Assembly (NCBI GenBank): GCA_016865985.1
Contig: VGNO01000004.1
Coordinates: 1 to 40,258, forward strand
Direction of reading: 5' to 3'
Source of the DNA: Chloroflexota bacterium
GTDB taxonomy: Bacteria > Chloroflexota > Anaerolineae > Anaerolineales > Villigracilaceae
DNA length: 40,258 nt
A program made the translations under genes and the position numbers. The first letter of the stretch is position 1; the number at the start of each line of letters is the position of its first letter. Positions 1 to 6,481 of the stretch are shown here, piece by piece. The notes under the pieces are model-generated. The model worked only from the letters and a program-made list of their open reading frames with translations. It was not told where the DNA came from and ran no database searches.

Positions 1-83
1 AAATGCCCGCTGAAAAATGGCATCATCGCCTCCAGGACGCGCGGGTCGAGCGGTGTGGTGGCGGCATAATCCAGGTAGATCAT
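1..83 (-). CDS. Cysteine desulfurase (NifS/IscS family), N-terminal fragment
   Basis: Only the first 27 codons are in the window. Reading left from an ATG at 83 gives [20 protein letters not shown] and then MPFFSGH. The [18 protein letters not shown] stretch is the typical opening of class V aminotransferase-fold cysteine desulfurases. These PLP enzymes take sulfur from L-cysteine for Fe-S clusters and tRNA thiolation. The PLP lysine and the active cysteine lie beyond the left edge, so NifS, IscS, SufS and other family members cannot be told apart. The gene lies 83 bases downstream of the SDR gene on the same strand and may belong to the same transcript. Family assignment is firm for such a short piece; the subfamily is open. 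Confidence 0.82.
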   Translation of the reverse strand, partial: MIYLDYAATTPLDPRVLEAMMPFFSGH

Positions 84-166
84 AACTTTAGCCTCGCTTC
101 ATGATGGCACGATTATACCTTCGCAGGTGGCTTGTACACCATCGCCCCCTGGAACCAATCCCCAGA

Positions 167-1024
167 TCAAGCCTCGATCCCGCACATCCGGGCCGAAACC
201 TCCCACAGGCGCCGCGCCGCATCTTCATCTAGGACATAAGGGTCCGGGGCTTTGGGGTGGCAGTGTTTCCAGTAGATCTCCTTCGCCCCCTGGATGGACG
301 GTTCGGTGGCCAGGAAAACGATCCCGCGCGCCGATTCGTCCGGCGTGATCCCGCCCAACCTCCGGATCGACCAGGCCCAGCGCGCCAGGATGGAATTGCT
401 CTTCGAACCGATGCCGGTCTTCACCAGGCCGGGATCGGCGGCAAACGCCCGGACGGTAGAATTCGCTCCGAGGCGATGGTTCAAGTGGGCAGTAAACAAC
501 ACATTGCACAACTTCGTCCGCTTGTAGGCCCGCAGGACGTTGTAACGGCGGAGCGACTGGATATCGTCCCAATCCAAGCGCGCCCTGTAATGAGACCCGG
601 AACTGACCGTCACCACCCGCGCCATCCGGGCAGCCTGCAAGAGGGGCAGTAATTCATGGGTCAGGCGGAAGGCAGCCAGGTGGTTGACTGCAAATTGCAT
701 GTCCAGTCCTTCCGCAGTGATCTCCTGCCAGAATGGGACAGTCCCGGCATTGTTGACCAGCGCATCCAGGCAGGCCACCCGGCTGTGGATCTCCCCTGCC
801 AGGCGCAACGCCTGGGACTGGAGCGATAGGTCCGCCGCCAGGAATTCGACCCGTCCTGCAGGGGACAGGCTCCGGACTTCATCTTCAGCGAGCCGGCAGC
901 GGTCGGGGGACCGCCCCACCCCGATCACGCGCAGGCCGAGGGCGGCAAACTGTCCGGCGGCGGCCAGGCCGATCCCGGAGGTGGCGCCGGTCACGACGAC
1001 GGTCGGCCCATCGACACGCTTCAT
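167..1024 (-). CDS. Short-chain dehydrogenase/reductase (retinol dehydrogenase-like)
   Basis: This is a 285-residue classical SDR. The nucleotide-binding motif TGATSGIG sits near residue 12, followed by an arginine (VGRSPDRC) in the place that often favours NADP(H). An NNAG motif is near residue 90. The catalytic serine is in VVTVSSGSHYR, and the catalytic Tyr-x3-Lys is YKRTK in the segment RAYKRTKLCN. The layout with YKRTKLCN and a long substrate-side tail resembles the retinol dehydrogenase/WW-domain-oxidoreductase-like SDRs, where the equivalent is YxxSKLAN. No signal peptide is seen, so it is cytoplasmic. It starts 10 bases after the dCMP deaminase stop and is probably co-transcribed with it. 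The substrate cannot be read from the sequence. Confidence 0.9.
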   Translation of the reverse strand: MKRVDGPTVVVTGATSGIGLAAAGQFAALGLRVIGVGRSPDRCRLAEDEVRSLSPAGRVEFLAADLSLQSQALRLAGEIHSRVACLDALVNNAGTVPFWQEITAEGLDMQFAVNHLAAFRLTHELLPLLQAARMARVVTVSSGSHYRARLDWDDIQSLRRYNVLRAYKRTKLCNVLFTAHLNHRLGANSTVRAFAADPGLVKTGIGSKSNSILARWAWSIRRLGGITPDESARGIVFLATEPSIQGAKEIYWKHCHPKAPDPYVLDEDAARRLWEVSARMCGIEA

Positions 1025-1034
1025 GCCAGCCGGT

Positions 1035-1484
1035 TCAGTCCTTCGCCTCGGCGGCCTGCGGACTGTAGTCCTTATGGCAGATGTCGATCTGCGCCGCCTT
1101 CAGGAAATTCATGGCATTCTCGTCCACCCGGTAGGCCACACTGTAGACCAGGCGCACGATCCCGGCATTGATCAGCGCCTTGGTGCAGTTGATGCACGGC
1201 AGGTGGGTGACATAACAAGTGGCGCCGCGGGTCGAAACGCCGTGCAGGGCAGCCTGGATGATGGCATTGGTCTCGGCGTGGATGGTGCGGACGCAATGCC
1301 CTTCGACCATCAAGTGGCCCTGCTCGTCGCAGTGCGGCTGGCCGGCCGGCGAGCCATTGAACCCGGTCGTCAGGATGCGCTTATCCAGCACCAGGACACA
1401 ACCGACGAATGCCCGGACGCAAGTGCTGCGTTCCGAGACGGCATAGGCGATCTTCATGAAATACGAATCCCAATCAGGGCGCAT
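1035..1484 (-). CDS. dCMP deaminase family protein (ComEB-like)
   Basis: This 149-residue zinc-dependent deaminase belongs to the cytidine/deoxycytidylate deaminase superfamily. The zinc site is visible as HAE at residues 69-71, where His binds zinc and Glu is the proton shuttle, and PCINC at 96-100 with the two cysteine ligands. The extra segment with C52 and H57 (HCDEQGHLMVEGHC) matches the second zinc-binding insertion of dCMP deaminases. The expected reaction is dCMP to dUMP, feeding dTMP synthesis. The ATG at 1484 has a strong GGAGGAG ribosome site just upstream, and a TATAAT box reading left lies at 1517-1522. It is the first gene of the leftward group with the SDR. Confidence 0.9.
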   Translation of the reverse strand: MRPDWDSYFMKIAYAVSERSTCVRAFVGCVLVLDKRILTTGFNGSPAGQPHCDEQGHLMVEGHCVRTIHAETNAIIQAALHGVSTRGATCYVTHLPCINCTKALINAGIVRLVYSVAYRVDENAMNFLKAAQIDICHKDYSPQAAEAKD

Positions 1485-1516
1485 GGAACTCCTCCGGCAG
1501 GGGAATGGTTGCGGCG

Positions 1517-1522
1517 ATTATA
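1517..1522 (-). promoter_or_regulatory. -10 box for the dCMP deaminase operon
   Basis: The minus strand reads TATAAT here, 32 bases before the dCMP deaminase ATG, leaving a short leader that holds the GGAGGAG ribosome site. No convincing -35 is seen at 16-18 bases. It is one of two back-to-back -10 boxes in the 88-base divergent spacer. Confidence 0.5.
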
Positions 1523-1560
1523 CCCTTGTTGCCGGGAGCAGACGCCCGCCCCGCAGGCAG

Positions 1561-1566
1561 TATAAT
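1561..1566 (+). promoter_or_regulatory. -10 box for the YgiQ-like gene (leaderless start)
   Basis: A perfect TATAAT ends six bases before the ATG at 1573. Transcription normally begins about seven bases after the -10 box, so the message would begin at or next to the start codon. No Shine-Dalgarno sequence fits between, and no good -35 is seen. This supports leaderless translation of the radical SAM gene. Confidence 0.55.
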
Positions 1567-1572
1567 CACCGC

Positions 1573-3294
1573 ATGTTCCTGCCTACTACTCCGGAAGAAG
1601 TCGAACGCCTCGGCTGGGATGGAATCGATATCGTCCTGGTGACAGGCGATTCCTACATCGACAGCCCTTTTATCGGTACGGCTGTGATCGGGAAGGTCCT
1701 GCTCGACGCCGGCTACAAGGTCGGCGTCATTGCGCAACCGGACCCGAAAACAGACGCCGACATCGGGCGGCTCGGCCTCCCGCGCCTGTTCTGGGGCGTA
1801 AGCGCCGGCAGCGTCGACTCGATGGTCGCCAACTACACCGCCCTGAAGAAACCGCGCCGCTCGGACGATTACACCCCCGGCGGCGGGAACACCCGTCGCC
1901 CCGACCGGGCTACAATCGTTTACTCCAACATCATCCGCAGGTTTTCCAAAAAAACCGCTCCTGGTCAACCAGCCCGCCCCATCGTCCTAGGCGGGATCGA
2001 AGCCAGCCTGCGGCGCGTGGCCCATTATGATTTCTGGGACAACGCCATCCGGCGCTCGGCGCTGTTCGACGCCAAAGCGGACTACATCCTGTACGGCATG
2101 GCCGAAAACCCGGTTCTGGAACTGGCGGCCGCCCTGCGCGACGGCGCGGACCCGCAGGCGGTGCGCGGGCTGTGCTACATCGCCAAAGAGCCGCGCGAAG
2201 GCTACCTGGAACTGCCGCCCTACGAGACCGTCGCGGCGGATAAAAAGGCCTTCATCGATATGTTCCACGCCTTCTACCGCAACAACGACCCCGTCAGCGC
2301 ACGCGGCCTCACCCAGAAACACGCCGACCGGTTCCTGGTCCAGAACCCGCCCGCCCCGCACCAGACCCAGGCCGAACTGGACGCCGTCTACGCCCTCGGG
2401 TTCGAGCGCGCCCAGCATCCTTATTATGAAGCCCAGGGCAAGGTTCGGGCGCTGGACACGATCGGGTTCTCCGTCTCCACCCACCGCGGCTGTTACGGCG
2501 AGTGCAGTTTCTGCGCCATCGCCGTCCACGAAGGAACGACCGTCCGCTGGCGCAGCCCCGAGTCGATCCTGGCCGAGGCTGAAGGCCTGACAAAGCGCCC
2601 CAATTTCAAGGGCTACCTCTCCGACCTGGGCGGTCCGACCGCCAACATGTACGGCTTCGAGTGCAAGAAAAAACTCGCCAAGGGCATCTGCACCGACAAG
2701 CGCTGCGTCTATCCCGAGGTTTGCCCGGCGTTGAAGGTCGACCACCAACCGCAGATCGACCTGCTGCGCAAGGCGCGCCGCCTGCCCGGCGTGAAGAAGG
2801 TCTTTGTGGCCTCCGGCCTGCGCTACGACATGATCCTGAGCGACCAGGCCTGCGGGGACGAGTACCTGCGCGAGATCGTCGCCAACCACGTTTCGGGCCA
2901 GTTGAAGATCGCCCCGGAGCACACCGAAAGCCGCGTGCTGGACGCCATGGGCAAGCCCGGTCCGCAGGCGCTGCTCAAGTTCAAACAACAGTTCGACGCC
3001 CTGAGCCGCGAGGCGGGCAAGCCGCAATTCCTGACCTATTACATGATCGCCGCCCATCCCGGCTGCACCACTGGCGACATGCTGCGCCTGAAAAAATTCA
3101 CCAGCGAGAAACTAAAGATCAACCCCGAACAGGTGCAGATCTTCACCCCCACCCCGTCCACCTACGCCAGCCTGATGTATTACACCGAACTCGACCCGTT
3201 CACACTGCGCCCGATCTTCGTGGAGAAAGACCCCAAGCGCAAGGAACATCAGAAGGACATCGTAACGCGCAAAGCCGCGACGGAGTTTTCGTAA
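1573..3294 (+). CDS. YgiQ family radical SAM protein (UPF0313)
   Basis: This 573-residue protein has the YgiQ architecture: an N-terminal UPF0313 domain opening MFLPTTPEEVERLGWDGID, then a radical SAM core. The 4Fe-4S ligands are the CxxxCxxC at C307, C311 and C314 (CYGECSFC). A second cysteine-rich segment follows (GICTDKRCVYPEVCP), and a C-terminal stretch contains YYMIAAHPGC and VQIFTPTPSTY, both typical of this family. The biochemical role of YgiQ proteins is not settled. I chose the ATG at 1573 because family similarity starts there and a TATAAT box ends six bases before it; a longer frame upstream to 1456 overlaps the divergent gene and is not family-like. The length is normal for the family, which often runs to 600-700 residues with a variable tail. 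Confidence 0.93.
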   Translation: MFLPTTPEEVERLGWDGIDIVLVTGDSYIDSPFIGTAVIGKVLLDAGYKVGVIAQPDPKTDADIGRLGLPRLFWGVSAGSVDSMVANYTALKKPRRSDDYTPGGGNTRRPDRATIVYSNIIRRFSKKTAPGQPARPIVLGGIEASLRRVAHYDFWDNAIRRSALFDAKADYILYGMAENPVLELAAALRDGADPQAVRGLCYIAKEPREGYLELPPYETVAADKKAFIDMFHAFYRNNDPVSARGLTQKHADRFLVQNPPAPHQTQAELDAVYALGFERAQHPYYEAQGKVRALDTIGFSVSTHRGCYGECSFCAIAVHEGTTVRWRSPESILAEAEGLTKRPNFKGYLSDLGGPTANMYGFECKKKLAKGICTDKRCVYPEVCPALKVDHQPQIDLLRKARRLPGVKKVFVASGLRYDMILSDQACGDEYLREIVANHVSGQLKIAPEHTESRVLDAMGKPGPQALLKFKQQFDALSREAGKPQFLTYYMIAAHPGCTTGDMLRLKKFTSEKLKINPEQVQIFTPTPSTYASLMYYTELDPFTLRPIFVEKDPKRKEHQKDIVTRKAATEFS

Positions 3295-3305
3295 AGAGCG
3301 CTCAC

Positions 3306-3360
3306 CACAAAGGGCACAAAGTATCACAAAGGAGTTCTTAAACCTTCGTGTTCCTTCGTG
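3306..3360 (+). repeat. Imperfect inverted repeat, CACAAAGG / CCTTCGTG type
   Basis: Left arm CACAAAGGGCACAAAG (3306-3321) and right arm CCTTCGTGTTCCTTCGTG (3343-3360) are near reverse complements. Each arm is itself a tandem of an eight-to-nine base unit. A further copy, CACAAAGGAG, sits at 3326-3335. The element fills the spacer between the YgiQ-like gene and the methyltransferase gene. The internal repetition suggests a dispersed intergenic repeat rather than a plain terminator. Just after it, CCCCC (3369-3373) can pair with GGGGG (3381-3385) directly before the next start codon. Confidence 0.6.
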
Positions 3361-3390
3361 CCCGCCTGCCCCCGTTTTCTGGGGGTCGTG

Positions 3391-4554
3391 GTGAAAAAGG
3401 TTTTTGACTTGGACACCTATTTCGCTGTCACTGCCCCCGGACTGGAACCCTTCACCGCCGAGGAACTGCGCCGTCTCTTCCCGGACACAAATCCTGCCAC
3501 TGAACCCGGCGGCGTGACCTTCCGCGGCGACCCCGCCGCCCTGTACCGAGCCAACCTCCACCTGCGGACGGCGAACCGCATCCTGGCGCGCCTGGGGAAT
3601 TTCTTCCGCGCCGCCACCTTCGAGGAACTCCAGCAGCGCGCCGCCAAACTGCCCTGGGAACGCTTCCTGACCCCCGGCCAGCCCATTTCCCTGCGCGTCA
3701 CCTGCCACAAGTCAAAGCTGTATCATTCGGACGCAGTCGCCCGGCATGTTTCGGCCGCGCTGGCCGAGCGATTGGGACAAGTCTCGCCCAACGTCAAAGC
3801 CGACGATGAGACCGACCAGCCGCCGCAGTTGGTGATTGTCCGCATCGCCGATGACCGGGTCACGGTCAGCATCGATTCGTCCGGGACGATCCTGCACAAG
3901 CGCGGCTACCGTCAGGCTGTGGCGAAAGCCCCCCTGCGCGAGACCCTGGCCGCCGCGATCCTGATGGCCTCCGGCTGGGACAAAGTCTCGCCGCTGCTCG
4001 ATCCGTTCTGCGGGTCCGGCACGATCCCCATCGAAGCCGCACTGATGGCGCTCGGCATCCCGCCGGGGGTCAAGCGCCGCTTCGCCTTCATGGACTGGCC
4101 GAACTTCGACCAGGCGCTGTGGCAGGAAACCTATCGTCAATCGTCCACGGTCCACGGTCCATCGTCCGCGGGGAGTGAACATTTTCCAGTAATTCAAGCC
4201 TCCGACCGCGACGCCGGGGCGATCAAAATGTCCCAGGCCAACGCCGAACGCGCCGGGGTGGCGGACTATATCGAGTTCACCTGTCAGGCCGTGTCTGCGG
4301 TCACGCCCCCGGCTCGAAAAGGCTGGGTGGTGACCAACCCGCCCTACGGACTGCGCGTCAGCGAGGGCCGCGACCTGCGCAACCTGTACGCCCGGTTCGG
4401 CAACGTGCTGCGCGAAAAATGCCCCGGCTGGGACGTGTCTGTGCTGTGCAGCGACCCGGCCCTGCTCGGCCAGATGCAGGTCAAGTTGGACATGTCGCTG
4501 GCGCTGGTCAACGGCGGCATCCACGTCCGGTTGGGACGGGGGACCGTAAGGTAA
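3391..4554 (+). CDS. THUMP-domain class I SAM-dependent RNA methyltransferase (RlmL/Trm14-like)
   Basis: This protein of about 387 residues has an N-terminal ferredoxin-like/THUMP half (TAPGLEPFTAEELRRLFP, then GGVTFRGDPAALYRANLHLRTANRIL). Its C-terminal Rossmann methyltransferase has motif I DPFCGSGTIPIEAAL and the catalytic TNPPYG motif. The N-x-PPY sequence marks N-methylation of an exocyclic base nitrogen, as in RlmL-type 23S rRNA guanine-N2 and Trm14-type tRNA enzymes. The start is uncertain: tandem GTG codons lie at 3388 and 3391, preceded by GGGGG; upstream GTG at 3358 falls in a repeat. A heptamer repeat at 4144-4171 is read through in frame between the two conserved parts of the catalytic domain. 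The exact RNA target cannot be told. Confidence 0.87.
   Translation: MKKVFDLDTYFAVTAPGLEPFTAEELRRLFPDTNPATEPGGVTFRGDPAALYRANLHLRTANRILARLGNFFRAATFEELQQRAAKLPWERFLTPGQPISLRVTCHKSKLYHSDAVARHVSAALAERLGQVSPNVKADDETDQPPQLVIVRIADDRVTVSIDSSGTILHKRGYRQAVAKAPLRETLAAAILMASGWDKVSPLLDPFCGSGTIPIEAALMALGIPPGVKRRFAFMDWPNFDQALWQETYRQSSTVHGPSSAGSEHFPVIQASDRDAGAIKMSQANAERAGVADYIEFTCQAVSAVTPPARKGWVVTNPPYGLRVSEGRDLRNLYARFGNVLREKCPGWDVSVLCSDPALLGQMQVKLDMSLALVNGGIHVRLGRGTVR
4144..4171 (+). repeat. Heptamer tandem repeat inside the methyltransferase gene
   Basis: Four heptamers follow each other: TCCACGG, TCCACGG, TCCATCG and TCCGCGG. They are translated in frame as part of a serine- and glycine-rich linker (SSTVHGPSSAGSE) between the PNFDQALW segment and the SDRDAGAIKM segment. 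The repeat does not break the frame, since 28 bases plus flanking sequence keep it open. It looks like a small intergenic-type repeat that has entered a variable loop of the coding sequence. Confidence 0.65.
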
Positions 4555-4563
4555 GGAGTTAGT

Positions 4564-5022
4564 ATGCCCGTAAACTTGACCCTGCGTCCCTTCAAGCGGG
4601 AAGACGATTACACTCCCCTCGCCCACATTCTGACCGCCAGCGAAAACGCGGACAGTAAATCCATCACCGTCTCCGCCGCAGAACTGGCAGAGAACCTGAG
4701 CAAGTTCCCGCGCTTCGACCTCGCCCGCGACTTGGTCATCGCAGAAACTGACGGACAGCCAGTTGGCTTTGGGCGTATCCGCTGGGAGGACAGTCCCTCC
4801 CGCCGGACCTACGGTCTGACCGGCTACCTGCTCCGCGAGTGGCGGCGAAAAGGCATCGGGCAAAAATTACTGAACTGGCTGGAAGAGCGCGCCCGGGCCA
4901 TCGTAGAGGAACAACCCACAACAGTGAGAGTTACCTGCACATCAATGCCACCATGTACCAGAAAGGGCTGCACGCGCTGGTACGACAGACCGGGTACGAG
5001 GTCAAGGAAAGCTGGGCGCTGA
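4564..5022 (+). CDS. GNAT acetyltransferase, N-terminal part of a frameshifted tandem-GNAT gene
   Basis: The reading frame begins at an ATG preceded by AAGGAG and encodes a GNAT fold: LRPFKREDDYTPLAHILT, then VIAETDGQPVGFGRIRW and the acetyl-CoA-loop segment YLLREWRRKGIGQKLLNWL, whose RRKGIG matches the R/QxxGxG/A signature (residues about 97-102). After about residue 119 (EEQPTT, near base 4920) the frame turns into unrelated, Cys/Arg-rich sequence. The family-like sequence continues in the frame one base back, as SESYLHINATMYQKG. The real product is therefore probably a single two-domain protein of about 324 residues spanning 4564-5537, broken by one missing base. Either a recent mutation or an assembly error would explain it. 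The substrate is unknown. Confidence 0.75.
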   Translation: MPVNLTLRPFKREDDYTPLAHILTASENADSKSITVSAAELAENLSKFPRFDLARDLVIAETDGQPVGFGRIRWEDSPSRRTYGLTGYLLREWRRKGIGQKLLNWLEERARAIVEEQPTTVRVTCTSMPPCTRKGCTRWYDRPGTRSRKAGR

Positions 5023-5537
5023 TGGTCCGCCCCGACCTGGAGAACATTCCCGAAATCTCGCTGCCCGCGGGGCTGGAAGTCCGCCCAGCGCGGCCTGAGG
5101 ATTTTTCATCCATCTGGTACTCGGTGGAGGAAGCCTATGTTCCGGAAGGCGGTCCTCTGCCTACGGGAGTCATGCCGGAGGATTTCAAGAGCGATCCGAA
5201 CTTCCAGCCGGAGTTATGGCAGGTCGCCTGGGATGTCAGCACCGGGAAAGTGGCGGGCAGCGTAATGACATATATTTATCACAAGGAAAATAAGCAATTG
5301 GGTATCCTGCGCGGATACACTGAAGGGATCAGCACCGTTCCGGCCTGGCGGCGACGCGGCGTGGCCAAAGCATTGATCGCCCGCAGCTTGAAAGTCCAGC
5401 GCGAGGCCGGAATGAAGGAATCCGCTCTGGTATGCAGCGGGGAAAACCTGGCGAATTACCGGCTGTATGAAAGCTGCGGATTTATTGAAGTCAAGCGAGA
5501 CACGGTATATGAAAAACCATTGACCGGTGCAAGTTGA
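4839..5537 (+). CDS. GNAT acetyltransferase, C-terminal part of a frameshifted tandem-GNAT gene
   Basis: This open frame is GNAT-like only from about base 4923 onward. The first 28 codons are an out-of-frame reading of the upstream half. It holds the end of GNAT domain 1 (YLHINATMYQKGLHALVRQTGYEV) and a complete second GNAT domain: LEVRPARPEDF, then TEGISTVPAWRRRGVAKALI with the acetyl-CoA motif RRRGVA, and the closing NYRLYESCGF typical of GNATs. Joined to the 4564 frame by one base it makes a tandem-GNAT protein, an arrangement known in mycothiol-synthase-like and other GNATs. If translated alone, the likely start would be the ATG at 4953. The BrnT/BrnA pair follows 64 bases downstream. Confidence 0.75.
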   Translation: MAAKRHRAKITELAGRARPGHRRGTTHNSESYLHINATMYQKGLHALVRQTGYEVKESWALMVRPDLENIPEISLPAGLEVRPARPEDFSSIWYSVEEAYVPEGGPLPTGVMPEDFKSDPNFQPELWQVAWDVSTGKVAGSVMTYIYHKENKQLGILRGYTEGISTVPAWRRRGVAKALIARSLKVQREAGMKESALVCSGENLANYRLYESCGFIEVKRDTVYEKPLTGAS

Positions 5538-5578
5538 CAGCTTATCGACTTGTGGGGAATTCCATCTTGGTATTTTGT

Positions 5579-5597
5579 GTATATTGTAGTAATATAC
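5579..5597 (+). promoter_or_regulatory. Perfect palindrome, probable BrnA operator overlapping the -10 box
   Basis: GTATATT (5579-5585), a five-base spacer and AATATAC (5591-5597) form a perfect 7+7 inverted repeat ending four bases before the BrnT start. TATATT at 5580-5585 could serve as the -10 box. Type II modules are commonly autoregulated by the antitoxin binding such palindromes, so this is the best operator candidate for BrnA. Confidence 0.6.
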
Positions 5598-5601
5598 ATC
5601 C

Positions 5602-5901
5602 GTGATCGACCTGAACCAACTCACCGGCTTCGATTGGGACGCGGGCAACCGCGACAAGAACTGGCAGAAACACCAGGTTTCAACCGGTGAATGCGAGGAA
5701 GTGTTCTTCAACCTCCCCCTTCTGCTTGGCGATTCGCCCGGCCATTCCACGGCAGAAACGCGTTATCTCGCGCTGGGGCAAACCAACGCTGGCAGGTTGA
5801 TCTTTATTGCCTTTACTGTCAGAAATGAGAAGATCCGTGTCATCTCGGCACGCGACATGAGCGAGAAAGAAAGAGACCTCTATGACCAATCCGGTTCCTG
5901 A
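5602..5901 (+). CDS. brnT: BrnT family type II toxin (ribonuclease)
   Basis: This 99-residue protein matches the BrnT family throughout. FDWDAGNRDKNWQKHQVS is the usual N-terminal motif (FxWDxxKxxxNxxKHGVS), followed by ECEEVFFN, RYLALGQTNAGRLIFIAFT and a closing IRVISARDMSEKERDLYD, which corresponds to the family's IRIISARRAtkkE. BrnT toxins are RelE-fold ribonucleases that block translation and are neutralised by BrnA. The start is GTG at 5602, directly after the palindromic operator. The gene overlaps brnA by 20 bases, a typical toxin-first order for this family. The usual ISARxA is ISARDM here, but nothing suggests loss of function. Confidence 0.88.
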   Translation: MIDLNQLTGFDWDAGNRDKNWQKHQVSTGECEEVFFNLPLLLGDSPGHSTAETRYLALGQTNAGRLIFIAFTVRNEKIRVISARDMSEKERDLYDQSGS

Positions 5902-6193
5902 CTTCCAAAGCGAAGACGAAGAGCGCGAGTTCTGGGCCACCCACGACTCCACCGACTACGTGGACTGGACGCAAGCCCGCCGCACAGTATTCCCCAACCT
6001 GAAGCCGACCACGCGCGCCATTTCCCTGCGCCTGCCCGAGTCCATGCTGGACGAGTTACGTCAGATGGCGAACGCACGTGATGTACCTTACCAGTCGCTC
6101 ATCAAGGTCTTCCTGCGGGAACGGATGGACCAGGAACACCGGGCGCTATCCATTGCGGAGGGAAAGCCCGGGTACCGGGCAATGGAGCCATAA
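5882..6193 (+). CDS. brnA: BrnA/CopG family antitoxin
   Basis: This 103-residue protein has the BrnA layout: an acidic N-terminal toxin-binding region (SEDEEREFWATHDSTDYVDW) and a C-terminal ribbon-helix-helix (AISLRLPESMLDELRQMANA, then DVPYQSLIKVFLRERM). It should bind BrnT and, as a dimer, the operator at 5579-5597. The FWATHDSTDYVDW segment is diagnostic of antitoxins that partner BrnT. The start ATG at 5882 lies within the end of brnT, so translation is coupled. A GC-rich hairpin at 6255-6281 lies downstream. Confidence 0.88.
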   Translation: MTNPVPDFQSEDEEREFWATHDSTDYVDWTQARRTVFPNLKPTTRAISLRLPESMLDELRQMANARDVPYQSLIKVFLRERMDQEHRALSIAEGKPGYRAMEP

Positions 6194-6254
6194 GACAACC
6201 ACCTCATCGCAGGAAGGGCGGAAACCATGCCAGGATGTGTCCTCGATACAACAA

Positions 6255-6281
6255 CCCCTCCCCTGGATCCCGGGGGAGGGG
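6255..6281 (+). terminator. Hairpin after the BrnT/BrnA pair
   Basis: CCCCTCCC (6255-6262) pairs with GGGAGGGG (6274-6281) around an 11-base loop, 61 bases after the brnA stop. There is no T-tract. It may work as a terminator for the rightward transcript, or be part of the repeat-like spacer that runs to tyrS. Confidence 0.45.
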
Positions 6282-6377
6282 TCGAGATTCCCTGCGACCA
6301 GCCTATCAGGGGTTCATCTTGTGGCTAGATGATATTACCCCGGAGTTGCCCTGTTGCAGCATCGGATTTACCTGTCC

Positions 6378-6405
6378 TTGCCGGCTGCGTGAGGCAGCCG
6401 GGCAA
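6378..6405. repeat. Strong hairpin in the brnA-tyrS spacer
   Basis: TTGCCGGCTGC (6378-6388) and GCAGCCGGGCAA (6394-6405) pair over 11 bases with one bulged base and a GTGAG loop. It lies between convergent genes (brnA and tyrS) and could end transcription from either side, although no T-tract follows. The rest of the 288-base spacer has no plausible gene. Confidence 0.45.
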
Positions 6406-6420
6406 CCACCTCGCAAATAG

Positions 6421-6451
6421 CGAGACTGCTTCGCTGCGTTCGCAGTGACAC
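6421..6451. repeat. Short palindromic repeat, GAGACTGCTTCGCTGCGTTCGC type
   Basis: ACTGC (6425-6429) and GCAGT (6442-6446) bracket TTCGCTGCGTTC. The wording GAGACTGCTTCGCTGCG...GCAGTGAC resembles short dispersed palindromes that I recognise from many environmental bacterial genomes. It does not code for anything in any frame that I can support. Confidence 0.4.
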
Positions 6452-6481
6452 GATACGGGCAACAGCATACCCCCCACAAAC

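Noticed and set aside
1987-3057. Long open frame on the minus strand opposite the YgiQ-like gene
   Set aside because: It is a mirror of the high-GC codon pattern of the plus-strand gene; its sequence is low-complexity and has no recognisable family motif.
4144-4171. CRISPR-like array
   Set aside because: The units are seven bases long, directly adjacent and without spacers; no cas gene is present in the window.
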